Positions 39,601-47,697 of a stretch of DNA of 64,000 bases are shown piece after piece. Both the position numbers and the translations under genes were made by a program. Origin of the DNA: Pseudoxanthomonas sp. GTDB taxonomy: Bacteria > Pseudomonadota > Gammaproteobacteria > Xanthomonadales > Xanthomonadaceae. Position 1 is the first letter of the stretch; each line of letters starts with the position of its first letter. The notes under the pieces were generated by a model that worked only from the letters and a program-made list of their open reading frames with translations, made no database searches and had not been told where the DNA came from. The stretch covers positions 1,178,001-1,242,000 of the forward strand of contig NZ_CP114978.1 in the NCBI RefSeq assembly GCF_027498035.1, given 5' to 3'.

Positions 39601-39722
39601 GATGCGTGCAGCACGCCAGGCAGCCAGAACGCGCATATCAACAACAGGCAGGCGCAGGCCCGCAGCGGCGTCATCCGCTGCAGCTCGCGCTGTGGTTCGT
39701 GCGTGCGTCCCCCGACCCGCAT
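36699..39722 (-). CDS. Sensor diguanylate cyclase with periplasmic propeller
   Basis: 1007 residues. Signal/anchor at residues 17-40, then about 14 blades of the two-component regulator propeller type (repeated DGxLWVGT-like units, e.g. DLWVGNSTGVDRI), a Y_Y_Y domain (DYTLHVSAAHPDGAWSD), one membrane helix (VQVAALLVIGLLLFGLYRYR) and a cytoplasmic GGDEF domain. The active loop is SGGEEF (near residue 925), and an inhibitory I-site RDAD lies five residues before it. It should make c-di-GMP in response to a periplasmic signal. The start at 39722 has AGGGGAAAG upstream; 39674 is an alternative that gives a cleaner signal sequence. Confidence 0.9.
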   Translation of the reverse strand: MRVGGRTHEPQRELQRMTPLRACACLLLICAFWLPGVLHASTLAPSPPLRDDAIDLWTSRDGLPHNSIRDIAQTADGYLWFATWEGLVRYNGLEFTTFDRSTRPALADNGIGALYVDPKGALWLSDSRGNVSRYGPDGKFRIWQRPADAPEVLLSAMTMDHQGRLWMLFEGRGLAYLTPDGRYVYEAPTADSPLRTAYAHMLVDAQGRVWVGSEQGLVVREVDGRTHVVSGAYGLPPGLAWPYQAPDGALWVVARDCLYRLQDGKLVMQHRLPDAGRLTALLQDRHGELWIGTESVGVLHIGRHGIETLSSALPLPRGRITSFKEDAEGSIWVGANGGLFRLRETLFTNTTARDGLSSDYVRAVLQDVHGDLWVGNSTGVDRIAAGRSITHLDLPTDTGKPPSALSLAQQRDGTLWVGTANDGLYRVATDGRVQRYGPQQGLAAGTVRGISIGADDVVWLATQRGLASVQGDRVVAPPVPALPVALTTAVYSEPGAVWVGTLEGALVLRGDKVESIPLEQLGGGRSVFGFTRIGDAMWISSDRGLYRYRAGKLARVGLEQGVPVDAVFQLLPDHAGHLWITSNRGVLRTDWQSLERVANGVQPRVVMTNYNEMDGMANSQANGSSGPTAVVRDDGTLWVATAGGVSTVDPRRLQWFRERPAPPVVIDEVEQDGVPLPWRNRASLSLEGGHRLSVSYVGLSYLLPERTEYRTRLEGLAADWVKRGRQRSVEFVGLPPGDYTLHVSAAHPDGAWSDREAVLRFTIEPFPWQRRSVQVAALLVIGLLLFGLYRYRIHRYRASTGRLTRLVDERTRDLQVQAQQLRDADREKTGLLHQLRLQSEAFERQAREDVLTGLPNRRALDERLAQEIARARRSGLPLCIAMLDVDHFKKVNDQHSHGIGDAVLKQVGALLVGHARDADMAARSGGEEFCLVFTDTALEQAMQACMRLRELFHAQSGWGNIAVLQITFSAGLVQLEDADVSPASLYQRADRLLYRAKRNGRDRIEHD

Positions 39723-39743
39723 CCTGCTTTCCCCTGGCGCGGA

Positions 39744-40493
39744 CTACAGCCCGCGCTGGCGGACCGCCTCGAACAGGGTCACGCCGGTGGCGACCGAGAC
39801 GTTGAGGCTTTCGATATCGCCCGGCATCGGGATCTTGACCAGGCCGTCGCAGTGCTCGCGGGTCAAGCGGCGCATGCCGTCGCCTTCGCCACCCAGGACC
39901 AGCGCGACGTTGCCCTTCAGGTCGATCGAATACAGCGAGGCTTCGGCTTCGCCGGCCAGGCCGTAGATCCACACGCCAAGCTTCTGGATCTCGCGCAGCG
40001 CGCGGGCCAGGTTGGTGACCGCGACCACCGGCAGGCGATCAGCCGCACCGGCGGACGTCTTGCGCACGGTGGCATTCAGGCCGACCGACTTGTCCTTGGG
40101 GATCACCACCGCGGTCACGCCGGCGGCGGCGGCACTACGCAGGCAGGCACCCAGGTTGTGCGGGTCCTGCACGCCATCCAGCACCAGCACCAGCGCGCGA
40201 CCTTGCGCGGCCTCGATCAGGCCGGGCAACTCGGCTTCGTCCCAGGTTTTCGCGGCGGCATAGCGCGCGGCCACGCCCTGGTGGCGCACCTGCCCACCCA
40301 CGCCGTCCAGCGCCTGGGTGTTGACCTTGCGCACCTCGATGCCCTTGCGGCGTGCGTTCTCCTCGATCTCGGTCAGGCGCGCGTTCTTGCTGCTGCCGTC
40401 GATCAGGACTTCACGCACGTTGTCGGCGTCGTTCTCGATGGACGAGGCCACCGCGTTGACACCGACGATCCAGGAATTCTGCTTGCTGCTCAT
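39744..40493 (-). CDS. rlmB: 23S rRNA (Gm2251) 2'-O-methyltransferase
   Basis: 249 residues of the SPOUT class: DPHNLGACLRSAAAAGV (motif 1), LVLGGEGDGMRRL (motif 2) and IPMPGDIESLNVSVATGV (motif 3, knot). The N-terminal L30e-like substrate domain begins SWIVGVNAVASSIEN. It modifies the ribosomal P loop. It lies downstream of rnr in the same direction, as in many gammaproteobacteria. Confidence 0.95.
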   Translation of the reverse strand: MSSKQNSWIVGVNAVASSIENDADNVREVLIDGSSKNARLTEIEENARRKGIEVRKVNTQALDGVGGQVRHQGVAARYAAAKTWDEAELPGLIEAAQGRALVLVLDGVQDPHNLGACLRSAAAAGVTAVVIPKDKSVGLNATVRKTSAGAADRLPVVAVTNLARALREIQKLGVWIYGLAGEAEASLYSIDLKGNVALVLGGEGDGMRRLTREHCDGLVKIPMPGDIESLNVSVATGVTLFEAVRQRGL

Positions 40494-40571
40494 TGCGTCT
40501 TCAAAAAGTAAGGGGCTTTGCGGAAAGGACGACGGCGACCTCGGTCGCCGCCATCCTGCATCGGGTGGATC

Positions 40572-43142
40572 TCAGTATTTCTTCTTCGGGCGCTTGGCCG
40601 GGAACGCGCGCGGCGCATCCTCGCCAGCTTCGGCACCGTCCTCGCCACGCTTCTCGACCAGGCGGAAGTCGATCTTGCGTTCTTCCATGCTGGCCTTCAT
40701 CACCTGCACGGTAGCCGCATCGCCCAGCCGGAATTCGGTGCCACGGCGTTCGCCTGACAGCGTCTTGCGGATCGGGTCGAAGTGGTAATAGTCGTGCGGC
40801 AGCTGGGTGACGTGGACCAGGCCATTGACCTTGGACTGGTTCAATTCCACGAACAGACCGAAGCTGGTCACGCCGCTGATCACGCCCTCGAAGATGCCAC
40901 CGACGTGCTGCTCCATCCACGCAGCGCGGTAACGCTCGTCAACCTCGCGCTCGGCCTCGTCGGCACGGCGCGCACGTTCGGAACACTGCAGCGACAGCGC
41001 GGCCATCTGGCGCGGCGAGTACTGGAACTTCTCGGCCTTGCCGCCGGTGAGCGCGTACTTGATCGCGCGGTGCACCAGCAGGTCGGGATAGCGGCGGATC
41101 GGCGAGGTGAAGTGCGCGTACGCATCCAACGCCAGGCCGAAGTGACCCGCGTTGTCCGGCGTGTACACCGCCAGGCTCTGGCTGCGCAGCAGCACCGATT
41201 CCAGCAGCGCCACATCGGGACGCTGGCGGATCCTCTTCAGCAGCGCAGTGAAATCGCGCGGCTCGACCTTGCTCCAGGCCGGCATCGACAGCTTGAATTC
41301 CTTCAGGAATTCCAGCAGGTCGGCGTACTTGGACTCCGGTGGCCGCTCATGCACGCGGTACGGCGCCGGGATGCCCTTCTCCAGCAGGTAGCGCGCAGCC
41401 TGCACGTTGGCCGCGATCATGCATTCCTCGATCAGCTTGTGCGCATCGTTGCGCACCTGCATGCCGGCCTGGGTGACTTCGCCACGGTTGTCCAGGACGA
41501 AGCGCACTTCGCTGGTCTCGAACTCGATCGCGCCGCGCTTCTCTCTTGCCTTGGACAGCAGGCCGTACAGCTCGTGCAGGCGCTTGACGTGCGGCAGCAC
41601 GTCCGGGCCGATCTCGGCCTGCGCCTGCGCGTCGTCCTCGCCCACGGCCTTCCAGACCTGGTCGTAGGTCAGGCGCGCGTGCGAACGCATCACTGCCTCG
41701 TAGAACTTGGCCGTGCCGATCTCACCGTTCTTGTCCACCTGCATGTCGCAGACGAAGCACATGCGGTCGACCTTCGGATTCAGCGAACAGATGCCGTTGG
41801 AGATCGTCTCCGGCAGCATCGGCACCACGAACCCGGGGAAGTACACCGAGGTCGCACGCTTCTGCGCTTCGTCATCCAGCGGCGTGCCGGGACGCACGTA
41901 GTGGGACACGTCGGCGATGGCCACCACCAGGCGATAGCCCGAGCGGTTGCTGATGCGCAGGCCCTTGCGGTTGGACTCGCAGTAGACCGCGTCGTCGAAA
42001 TCCTTGGAGTCGGCGCCGTCGATGGTGACCAGCGGCAGGTCGCGCAGGTCCACGCGGCCGCCGATCATCGACGGCTCGACCGTCAGTGGCACGGCAGTGG
42101 CTTCGGCCAGCACCTCCGGCGGGAATTCGTACGGCAGCTCGTGGCCGTGGATGGCGGTTTCCACCACCAGCGACGGGGTCAGCTTGTCGCCCAGCACGGC
42201 AATGATCTTGCCGATTGGATCGCGGCGACCGTCCGGTGCATGGGTCAGTTCCAGCACCACCAGCTGGCCGTCGCGCGCATCGCCGCGCGCATCGGGCGGC
42301 ACCATGATGTTGCGCTGCATGCGCTTGTCGTCGGGCACCACGAAGCTGACGCCGGACTCCATCGCAAAACGACCGATCAGGCGGTTCACGCGGCGCTCCA
42401 GCACCTCGACGATGGCGCCTTCGCTGCGGCCACGCCGGTCGACACCAGTGATGCTGGCCAGCACGCGGTCGCCGTGCATGACCTTGCGCATTTCGAACGG
42501 CGGCAGGAACAGGTCGTCGCCACCGGCCTCGGCACGCAGGAAGCCGAATCCTTCCGGATTGGCGATCACCACGCCAGCCACAAGATCCATCTGCTCGGCC
42601 GGTGCGTAACCGCCACGGCGGTTGAGCAGCAACTGGCCATCGCGGACCATCGCGTTGAGGCGCTTGCCCAGCGCTTCGAAACGATCGGGTGCGGTGAGAT
42701 CCAGCTTGCCAGCCACTTCCTCGGCGGTCAGCGGACCATCGCTGGCCGACAGCGCGCCCAGGATCACCTCGCGGCTGGCGATGGGCTGCGCATAGCGCTC
42801 GGCCTCGCGCGCGGCGTGCGGATCGGTGAAGCCGGCCTGGCCGACGCCCTGTGCTGGCACCACCACGCGCGGCGCGCCGCGACCGCGACGTTCGAACGGA
42901 CGCGGGCCACCGCTGTTGTCATTGCCGGGGCGTGGTCCTCTGCGACGTGCACCACCATCGGCGGCAGGTTTAGCGCCCTTGCCCGGGCCCTTCGACGGCG
43001 CCGCCATCGACTCGGGCATCCATGGTGGCAACTTGGACTTGCCGGCACCCTTCTTGCCACCTGCGCCCTGCGAAGCCTTTTTCGAGGCCGGGGCCTTGTC
43101 CGATGGGGGTTTGGGCCCGCCAGTTCCAGTCTTTTTTGTCAT
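40572..43142 (-). CDS. rnr: Ribonuclease R
   Basis: 856 residues. A low-complexity Lys/Pro/Gly/Ala-rich head (residues 1-95), a helix-turn-helix (EVILGALSASDGPLTAEEVA), cold-shock domains, the RNB catalytic domain with the metal-binding DGADSKDFDDAVYCE (near residue 380) and an S1 domain (GGIFEGVISGVTSFGLFVEL) before a short basic tail. It is a processive 3'-5' exonuclease for structured RNA. The basic head is longer than in E. coli RNase R. Upstream of rlmB. Confidence 0.96.
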   Translation of the reverse strand: MTKKTGTGGPKPPSDKAPASKKASQGAGGKKGAGKSKLPPWMPESMAAPSKGPGKGAKPAADGGARRRGPRPGNDNSGGPRPFERRGRGAPRVVVPAQGVGQAGFTDPHAAREAERYAQPIASREVILGALSASDGPLTAEEVAGKLDLTAPDRFEALGKRLNAMVRDGQLLLNRRGGYAPAEQMDLVAGVVIANPEGFGFLRAEAGGDDLFLPPFEMRKVMHGDRVLASITGVDRRGRSEGAIVEVLERRVNRLIGRFAMESGVSFVVPDDKRMQRNIMVPPDARGDARDGQLVVLELTHAPDGRRDPIGKIIAVLGDKLTPSLVVETAIHGHELPYEFPPEVLAEATAVPLTVEPSMIGGRVDLRDLPLVTIDGADSKDFDDAVYCESNRKGLRISNRSGYRLVVAIADVSHYVRPGTPLDDEAQKRATSVYFPGFVVPMLPETISNGICSLNPKVDRMCFVCDMQVDKNGEIGTAKFYEAVMRSHARLTYDQVWKAVGEDDAQAQAEIGPDVLPHVKRLHELYGLLSKAREKRGAIEFETSEVRFVLDNRGEVTQAGMQVRNDAHKLIEECMIAANVQAARYLLEKGIPAPYRVHERPPESKYADLLEFLKEFKLSMPAWSKVEPRDFTALLKRIRQRPDVALLESVLLRSQSLAVYTPDNAGHFGLALDAYAHFTSPIRRYPDLLVHRAIKYALTGGKAEKFQYSPRQMAALSLQCSERARRADEAEREVDERYRAAWMEQHVGGIFEGVISGVTSFGLFVELNQSKVNGLVHVTQLPHDYYHFDPIRKTLSGERRGTEFRLGDAATVQVMKASMEERKIDFRLVEKRGEDGAEAGEDAPRAFPAKRPKKKY

Positions 43143-43232
43143 GCCTCATGTTACACCCGGACCGGGTTTCCACCTTCGCGCAAACTTCGCGTTGACTTTC
43201 CCTGGATCGCACTGCAACATACGCGCCGCCTT

Positions 43233-43319
43233 GCCCAGATGGCGGAATTGGTAGACGCACTAGCTTCAGGTGCTAGCGGGGGCAACTTCGTGGAGGTTCG
43301 AGTCCTCTTCTGGGCACCA
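43233..43319 (+). tRNA. tRNA-Leu (anticodon CAG), first copy
   Basis: An 87-nt class II tRNA with encoded CCA. Acceptor GCCCAGA/TCTGGGC, anticodon stem CTAGC/GCTAG with loop TTCAGGT (anticodon CAG, codon CUG), long variable arm GGGGGCAACTTCGTG, T arm GAGGTTCGAGTCCTC. Confidence 0.97.
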
Positions 43320-43331
43320 AGTCGAAAAAAA

Positions 43332-43354
43332 ACCCGCGCAAGCGGGTCTTTTTT
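43332..43354 (+). terminator. Terminator after first tRNA-Leu
   Basis: ACCCGC-GCAA-GCGGGT stem (43332-43347) then CTTTTTTT; preceded by A8. Confidence 0.9.
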
Positions 43355-43548
43355 TGCCTGCGATCCGACCATCCCGCATGACCACCGCACCTTCCACACG
43401 ACTTGAATGGGTGGCAGATCCACGCAGGCAGCGACGACATCGCCGTACCAGCGCACCTCGATCTGCAGTGCGATGCGCATCGCGCGAAAAAGTTTCAAAA
43501 AACATTTGACACCCTGCCGTCACATCCGCAGAATGCGCCCCCTGAGTC

Positions 43549-43636
43549 GCCCGGGTTGGCGGAATTGGTAGACGCACTAGCTTCAGGTGCTAGCGGGGGC
43601 AACTCCGTGGAGGTTCGAGTCCTCTCCCGGGCACCA
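43549..43636 (+). tRNA. tRNA-Leu (anticodon CAG), second copy
   Basis: An 88-nt class II tRNA with the same anticodon arm and nearly the same body as the copy at 43233; differences are in the acceptor stem (GCCCGGG/CCCGGGC), one extra base before the D arm and one base in the variable arm. Encoded CCA. Confidence 0.97.
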
Positions 43637-43650
43637 TGACTCAGATAAAA

Positions 43651-43676
43651 AACCCCGCCACAAGCGGGGTTTTTTG
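43651..43676 (+). terminator. Terminator after second tRNA-Leu
   Basis: AACCCCGC-CACAA-GCGGGGTT stem (43651-43671) followed by T5, with A6 before. Confidence 0.9.
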
Positions 43677-43844
43677 TTTTTGCCATCCTCGGCGGGAACT
43701 CCCGCGGGCCATCGCTGCGCGACGTCAGAAACTTGCTCCAGGCAGTTTTTGTTGCCGGATGCTCGCCTCCCCACCATCACCGACGCGGTGTTCGCGTGGC
43801 CCTGTGCGATAAGGGCCGCCGCTGTCCTTCTCAGGTGTCCGCAC

Positions 43845-45674
43845 TTGGAACCCCAACAGATCCTGTTCCTGGCCATCCTGGCCGTCACCCTGGTCCTGTT
43901 CGTCAGCGAGAAGCTGCGCGTGGACCTGGTGGCGATACTGGCGATGCTGGCCCTGGCGCTCACCGGCATCCTCAATCCACGCGAAGTGCTGTCCGGCTTT
44001 TCCAGCGAACCGGCGATCATCGTGGCGGCAGTGTTCGTACTGTCTTCGGGACTGACGGCCACCGGCATCACCGACCGGATCGGCCATGCCATCGGCAAGG
44101 CAGCCGGCGGCAGCGAATGGCGCACGATCGCGGTGGTGATGCCGGCAACCGCGACGCTGGCGGCGTTCTCGCACCACCTGATGGTGACGGCGATGATGCT
44201 GCCGATCCTGATGCGGCTGGCGCGCGAGCAGAAACTGGCCGCCTCGCGCCTGCTCATGCCGATGTCGCTGGCCGCCTCGCTGGGCACCACGCTGACCCTG
44301 ATCAGCGCACCGGCATTCCTGCTGGCCAACGACCTGCTCAAGCGTTCGGGCCAGGAAGGCCTGGGCCTCTTCGCCATCACGCCCATCGGCGCGGCGCTGG
44401 TGCTGATCGGCACGGCCTACATGCTGCTGGGCCGTTGGCTGGTGCCCAAGCGTTCGGGCGAAGCCAGCAGCGAAAGCTTCATGCGCCTGGAGCGCTACTA
44501 CACCGAACTGGTGGTGGACGAGGACTCGCCGTGGATCGGCAGGACCCACGGCGCGTTCCGCACGCATTTCGACCAACGCCTGCAGGTGGTGGACTGGCTG
44601 CGCTACGGCATGCGCCGCCGCAACCAGCACGTGGACAGTCCACTGCAGCGCGGCGACGTGCTACTGGTGCGCGCCTCGCCTGACGAGATCGCCTCGATCA
44701 AGGACGAGCCAGGCCTGTCACTGCACGCGGTGGTCAAGTACGGCGAGCAGCCCAGGGACGCGGAAGACCGCAAGACCGACCTGCTGGGCGAGGAACAGCT
44801 GGTCCAGGCGGTGGTCGCGCCCAACTCCGAATTCGTCGGCCGCAGCGTGGCCAGCATCGATTTCCTGCATACGCTGGGCGTGGTGGTGGTCGGCCTGTGG
44901 CGCAAGCAGGGCTGGCTGCACGGCGAGCTGTCCGAGCTGGTGCTGGAGGAAGGCGACCTGCTGGTGCTGTGGGGCCGGCAACAGACCTTCGGCAAGCTGG
45001 CACAACACCATGGCTTCCTGATGCTGATGCCGTTCGAGGCACAGAAGCGCACCCGCCAGCGTGCGCCGCTGGCCCTGGCGATCATGGTTGGCGCGGTGGT
45101 CGCTGCCGCGACCGGCTGGCTGAGCCCGCAGATCGCGTTCCTGACCGGCGCGGTGGCGATGGTGGTCACCCGCTGCGTCGGCGTGGAACGTGCCTACGAG
45201 GAAATCGACGTACGTATTTTCGTGATGATCGCCGGCGTGATCCCCTTGGGACTGGCGATGGAGAAGACCGGCACCGCGGCATGGTTCGCCGGCATCCTCA
45301 GCACACACGCCCAGCACTGGAGTGCGTTGACCCTGCTGCTGGTGATGTTCACCAGCGCCGCACTGCTCACCCAGATCCTGTCCGACGCGGCCACCACGGT
45401 GCTGCTGACGCCGATCGCCTTGGCCATGGCCACGGCGCTGGGCGAACCGCCGACGCCGTTCGTCATGTGCATCGCGATGGGCGCGGTGGCCTCGTTCCTG
45501 ACGCCCATCGGCCACCACGGCAACCTGCTGATCCTCAATCCAGGCCAGTACACGTTTGGCGATTTCCTGCGCGTGGGCGTGCCGCTGACCATGCTGATCG
45601 CCCTGACCACGGCCTGGATGGCGCGCTGGCTGTGGATGGGCGGCCCGCTGCTGCCGTTCGGAGCGGGCAATTGA
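43845..45674 (+). CDS. SLC13/CitT-type transporter with TrkA-C domains
   Basis: About 609 residues: N-terminal hydrophobic half (LEPQQILFLAILAVTLVLFV, FSSEPAIIVAAVFVLSSGL, FSHHLMVTAMMLPIL), two cytoplasmic TrkA-C (RCK_C) regulatory domains (residues about 210-380; ERYYTELVVDEDSPWIG, VVAPNSEFVGRSVASIDF), and a C-terminal membrane half with LSDAATTVLLTPIALAMA and FLTPIGHHGNLLILNPG. This is the divalent-anion:Na+ symporter layout; sulfate or a dicarboxylate are possible substrates. The start is uncertain: TTG at 43845 with AGGTGT upstream fits homology, while the open frame runs back to 43587. Confidence 0.82.
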   Translation: MEPQQILFLAILAVTLVLFVSEKLRVDLVAILAMLALALTGILNPREVLSGFSSEPAIIVAAVFVLSSGLTATGITDRIGHAIGKAAGGSEWRTIAVVMPATATLAAFSHHLMVTAMMLPILMRLAREQKLAASRLLMPMSLAASLGTTLTLISAPAFLLANDLLKRSGQEGLGLFAITPIGAALVLIGTAYMLLGRWLVPKRSGEASSESFMRLERYYTELVVDEDSPWIGRTHGAFRTHFDQRLQVVDWLRYGMRRRNQHVDSPLQRGDVLLVRASPDEIASIKDEPGLSLHAVVKYGEQPRDAEDRKTDLLGEEQLVQAVVAPNSEFVGRSVASIDFLHTLGVVVVGLWRKQGWLHGELSELVLEEGDLLVLWGRQQTFGKLAQHHGFLMLMPFEAQKRTRQRAPLALAIMVGAVVAAATGWLSPQIAFLTGAVAMVVTRCVGVERAYEEIDVRIFVMIAGVIPLGLAMEKTGTAAWFAGILSTHAQHWSALTLLLVMFTSAALLTQILSDAATTVLLTPIALAMATALGEPPTPFVMCIAMGAVASFLTPIGHHGNLLILNPGQYTFGDFLRVGVPLTMLIALTTAWMARWLWMGGPLLPFGAGN

Positions 45675-45748
45675 TGCGATCGCGGCAAGTGCCGGTGCCA
45701 CACTAGCGTCCCCACGATTGCCCTGCGTGCCGGCGGCGCGCATCGTCC

Positions 45749-46672
45749 ATGAATCACGACTACCACGTCGGCGACCTGCGGCTGTTCTGCTCGGTCGCCC
45801 GGCATTCCAGCTTCATCGGCGCTTCGACCGAGCTGGGGTTTTCCTCGGCCTACATCAGCAAGCGCATCGCCGCGCTGGAGCGCCAGCTCAACGCCAAACT
45901 CTTCGACCGCACCACGCGCCAGGTGCGCCTGAGCGAGGCCGGCGAAGCGATCCTGGACTGGGCCCAGCGCATCGTGGCCGCCTCGCGCCACATGGACGAC
46001 GCGGTGCTGGACGCGCAGACCGCGCCGGCCGGGCGGATCAGCATCGTCACCAGCCCGCGCCTGGCGCGCCGGCGCATCGGCCCGATCGTGCAGGCTTACC
46101 GCAAGGCGCATCCGGCGGTGGACGTGTGGCTGGAAGTCACCGACCAGCCCGCGCGCGAACTGGACGAGCGCTACACCATCGACATCCGCATCGGCCCACC
46201 GACCGAGAACCACCTGGTCGCCCAGCACCTGTGGCGCGGCCGCCGGATCCTGTGCGCGGCGCCGGATTACCTGCAACGCCGCGGCACGCCCAAGGCCTTG
46301 CAGGAACTGGCCCAGCACGACTGCCTGCGCTATCGCGACCGCGAACAGGTGTTCGGCCAGTGGCGCCTGAGCGGCCCGCATGGCGACGAAGTGGTGAAGC
46401 TGGACGGCGGCATGGGCTGCAACGCCACCGACGTGGTGGTCGACTGGGCGCTGGCCGGGCTGGGCATCATGCTGATGTCCGACTGGGATATCTGGGGCGA
46501 ACTGCAGCGCGGGCAGCTGCAGCAGGTGCTGCCGGACTACGCGCAGGACGCCAACATCTGGGCCGTGTGCAGCAGCACCGCCGCCCACACTCCGCGCATC
46601 CGCAGCTGTATCGCCTTCATCAAGGCGCAGCTGGTCGAAGGACCGCTGTCGCTGTCGCCCGAATCCGGCTGA
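45749..46672 (+). CDS. LysR-family transcriptional regulator
   Basis: 307 residues. Winged helix at the N-terminus (GDLRLFCSVARHSSFIGAST, YISKRIAALERQLNAKLFDR, LSEAGEAIL) and a periplasmic-binding-like effector domain (RISIVTSPRLARRRIGPIVQ, YTIDIRIGPPTENHLVAQ). It stands 74 bp after the transporter gene and upstream of the sugar dehydrogenase operon, either of which could be its target. Confidence 0.9.
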   Translation: MNHDYHVGDLRLFCSVARHSSFIGASTELGFSSAYISKRIAALERQLNAKLFDRTTRQVRLSEAGEAILDWAQRIVAASRHMDDAVLDAQTAPAGRISIVTSPRLARRRIGPIVQAYRKAHPAVDVWLEVTDQPARELDERYTIDIRIGPPTENHLVAQHLWRGRRILCAAPDYLQRRGTPKALQELAQHDCLRYRDREQVFGQWRLSGPHGDEVVKLDGGMGCNATDVVVDWALAGLGIMLMSDWDIWGELQRGQLQQVLPDYAQDANIWAVCSSTAAHTPRIRSCIAFIKAQLVEGPLSLSPESG

Positions 46673-47133
46673 AAACAGGCAATTGGCAGGTTCGCGTCAG
46701 GAATCGGGCGATTGCTGCCGCGCTGTTGATTCTGTCTTTCCGAACCCGTCGCGAACCTGCGATTCAGCTGTTTTTCCGCATGCCACAATTCACATCGCCG
46801 CTGGAACACCGTCAGTTCGACGCTGCGCGGCGCCCTCGCACACAGGAACAAGCCAGGCGTTCCGCGCAAGCGGACACCACGCCCCAGTCGATTGATGCCA
46901 AGCGTCCGCTCGCCCCGACCACCGCGTAGCTGCCCGCGCCCTGCCGGCGTGACGCGGATCGAACGACGCAGCACTCGGCATCCGCTCGCCGCCGGGCCGC
47001 CCGCACCGGGCTGAGCGCCTCCTTCCGATCCCGATCCTCATCCAGCTCCGCGTTCGCGCGGGGTGACGGCCAGTCTTTGCCTGCACGCACAGCAGGCGCG
47101 TCGTCGCGGCACTACTTCAACAAGGAACTCTCG
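46673..47133. other. Gene-free region before the dehydrogenase operon
   Basis: About 460 bp with no convincing gene. Near the left edge is an inverted repeat (CAGGTTCGCG at 46688-46697 and CGCGAACCTG at 46750-46759, 52 bp apart). The promoter of the dehydrogenase operon should lie here, but I could not define it. Confidence 0.4.
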
Positions 47134-47697
47134 ATGGTAAGCAGACGCAATTTCCTGCTGGCCGGCGGCGCCGGACTGGGCGCCGGCGCCACCCTGCTGG
47201 CACTCGGCGGCAGCGGCGCGGCGACCGCGGCAACACAACCGGCCACCGCCGCCGCGCTCGATACGTTGGCGCCGGCACCGAGCGCCTTCGTCGCGTTGGC
47301 CGACACCCTGTCCGGCCGCATCGGCGTGGACCGGGTGCTGGTCAACCGCACATTCCACAGTCTGTCCAGCGTGCTGCCGGACCTGGACGCCGCCGCCGCG
47401 CAGCTGGCCCAGGCGCTGCCGCAGGTGGCCGACATCACCGACCCCGCCGCGCGCCTGGCTGCGCTGGAAACGCGTGGCGCCGCACTCAAGGACCTGTTCC
47501 TGCGCATGAACACCGCGCTGTACCTGGGCACGGTCGAAGACAGTCACGGCGATCGCCAGTGCATCAGCTTCGAGACCAGCGCCAGCAACCAGGTCATGGC
47601 CGACATCGTGCAGCCGCCCAGCTACTGCACCGGCAGCCCGAACTTCTGGGTCGACGCACCCGCCACCGTTTCGCAGGACGTCCCCGCCCATGTCTGA
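47134..47697 (+). CDS. FAD sugar dehydrogenase small (gamma) subunit, Tat-exported
   Basis: 187 residues. Twin-arginine signal (VSRRNFLLAGGAGLGAG) followed by an Ala-rich head, then a helical domain (FVALADTLSGRIGVDRVLVN, RLAALETRGAALKDLFLRMN, ILYLGTVED-like) of the sorbitol/glucose dehydrogenase small-subunit family. In characterised homologues it is needed for export and assembly of the cofactor-loaded catalytic subunit, which has no signal of its own. Overlaps the next gene by eight bases. Confidence 0.8.
   Translation: MVSRRNFLLAGGAGLGAGATLLALGGSGAATAATQPATAAALDTLAPAPSAFVALADTLSGRIGVDRVLVNRTFHSLSSVLPDLDAAAAQLAQALPQVADITDPAARLAALETRGAALKDLFLRMNTALYLGTVEDSHGDRQCISFETSASNQVMADIVQPPSYCTGSPNFWVDAPATVSQDVPAHV

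Noticed and set aside
40782..43406. 874-codon plus-strand open frame opposite rnr
   Set aside because: Antisense to an unambiguous RNase R and running into a tRNA-Leu; no motif or start signal.
43549..43636. tRNA gene as integration site of an island
   Set aside because: No integrase, direct repeat of the tRNA end, or compositional change follows; the two tRNA-Leu copies look like an ordinary duplication.
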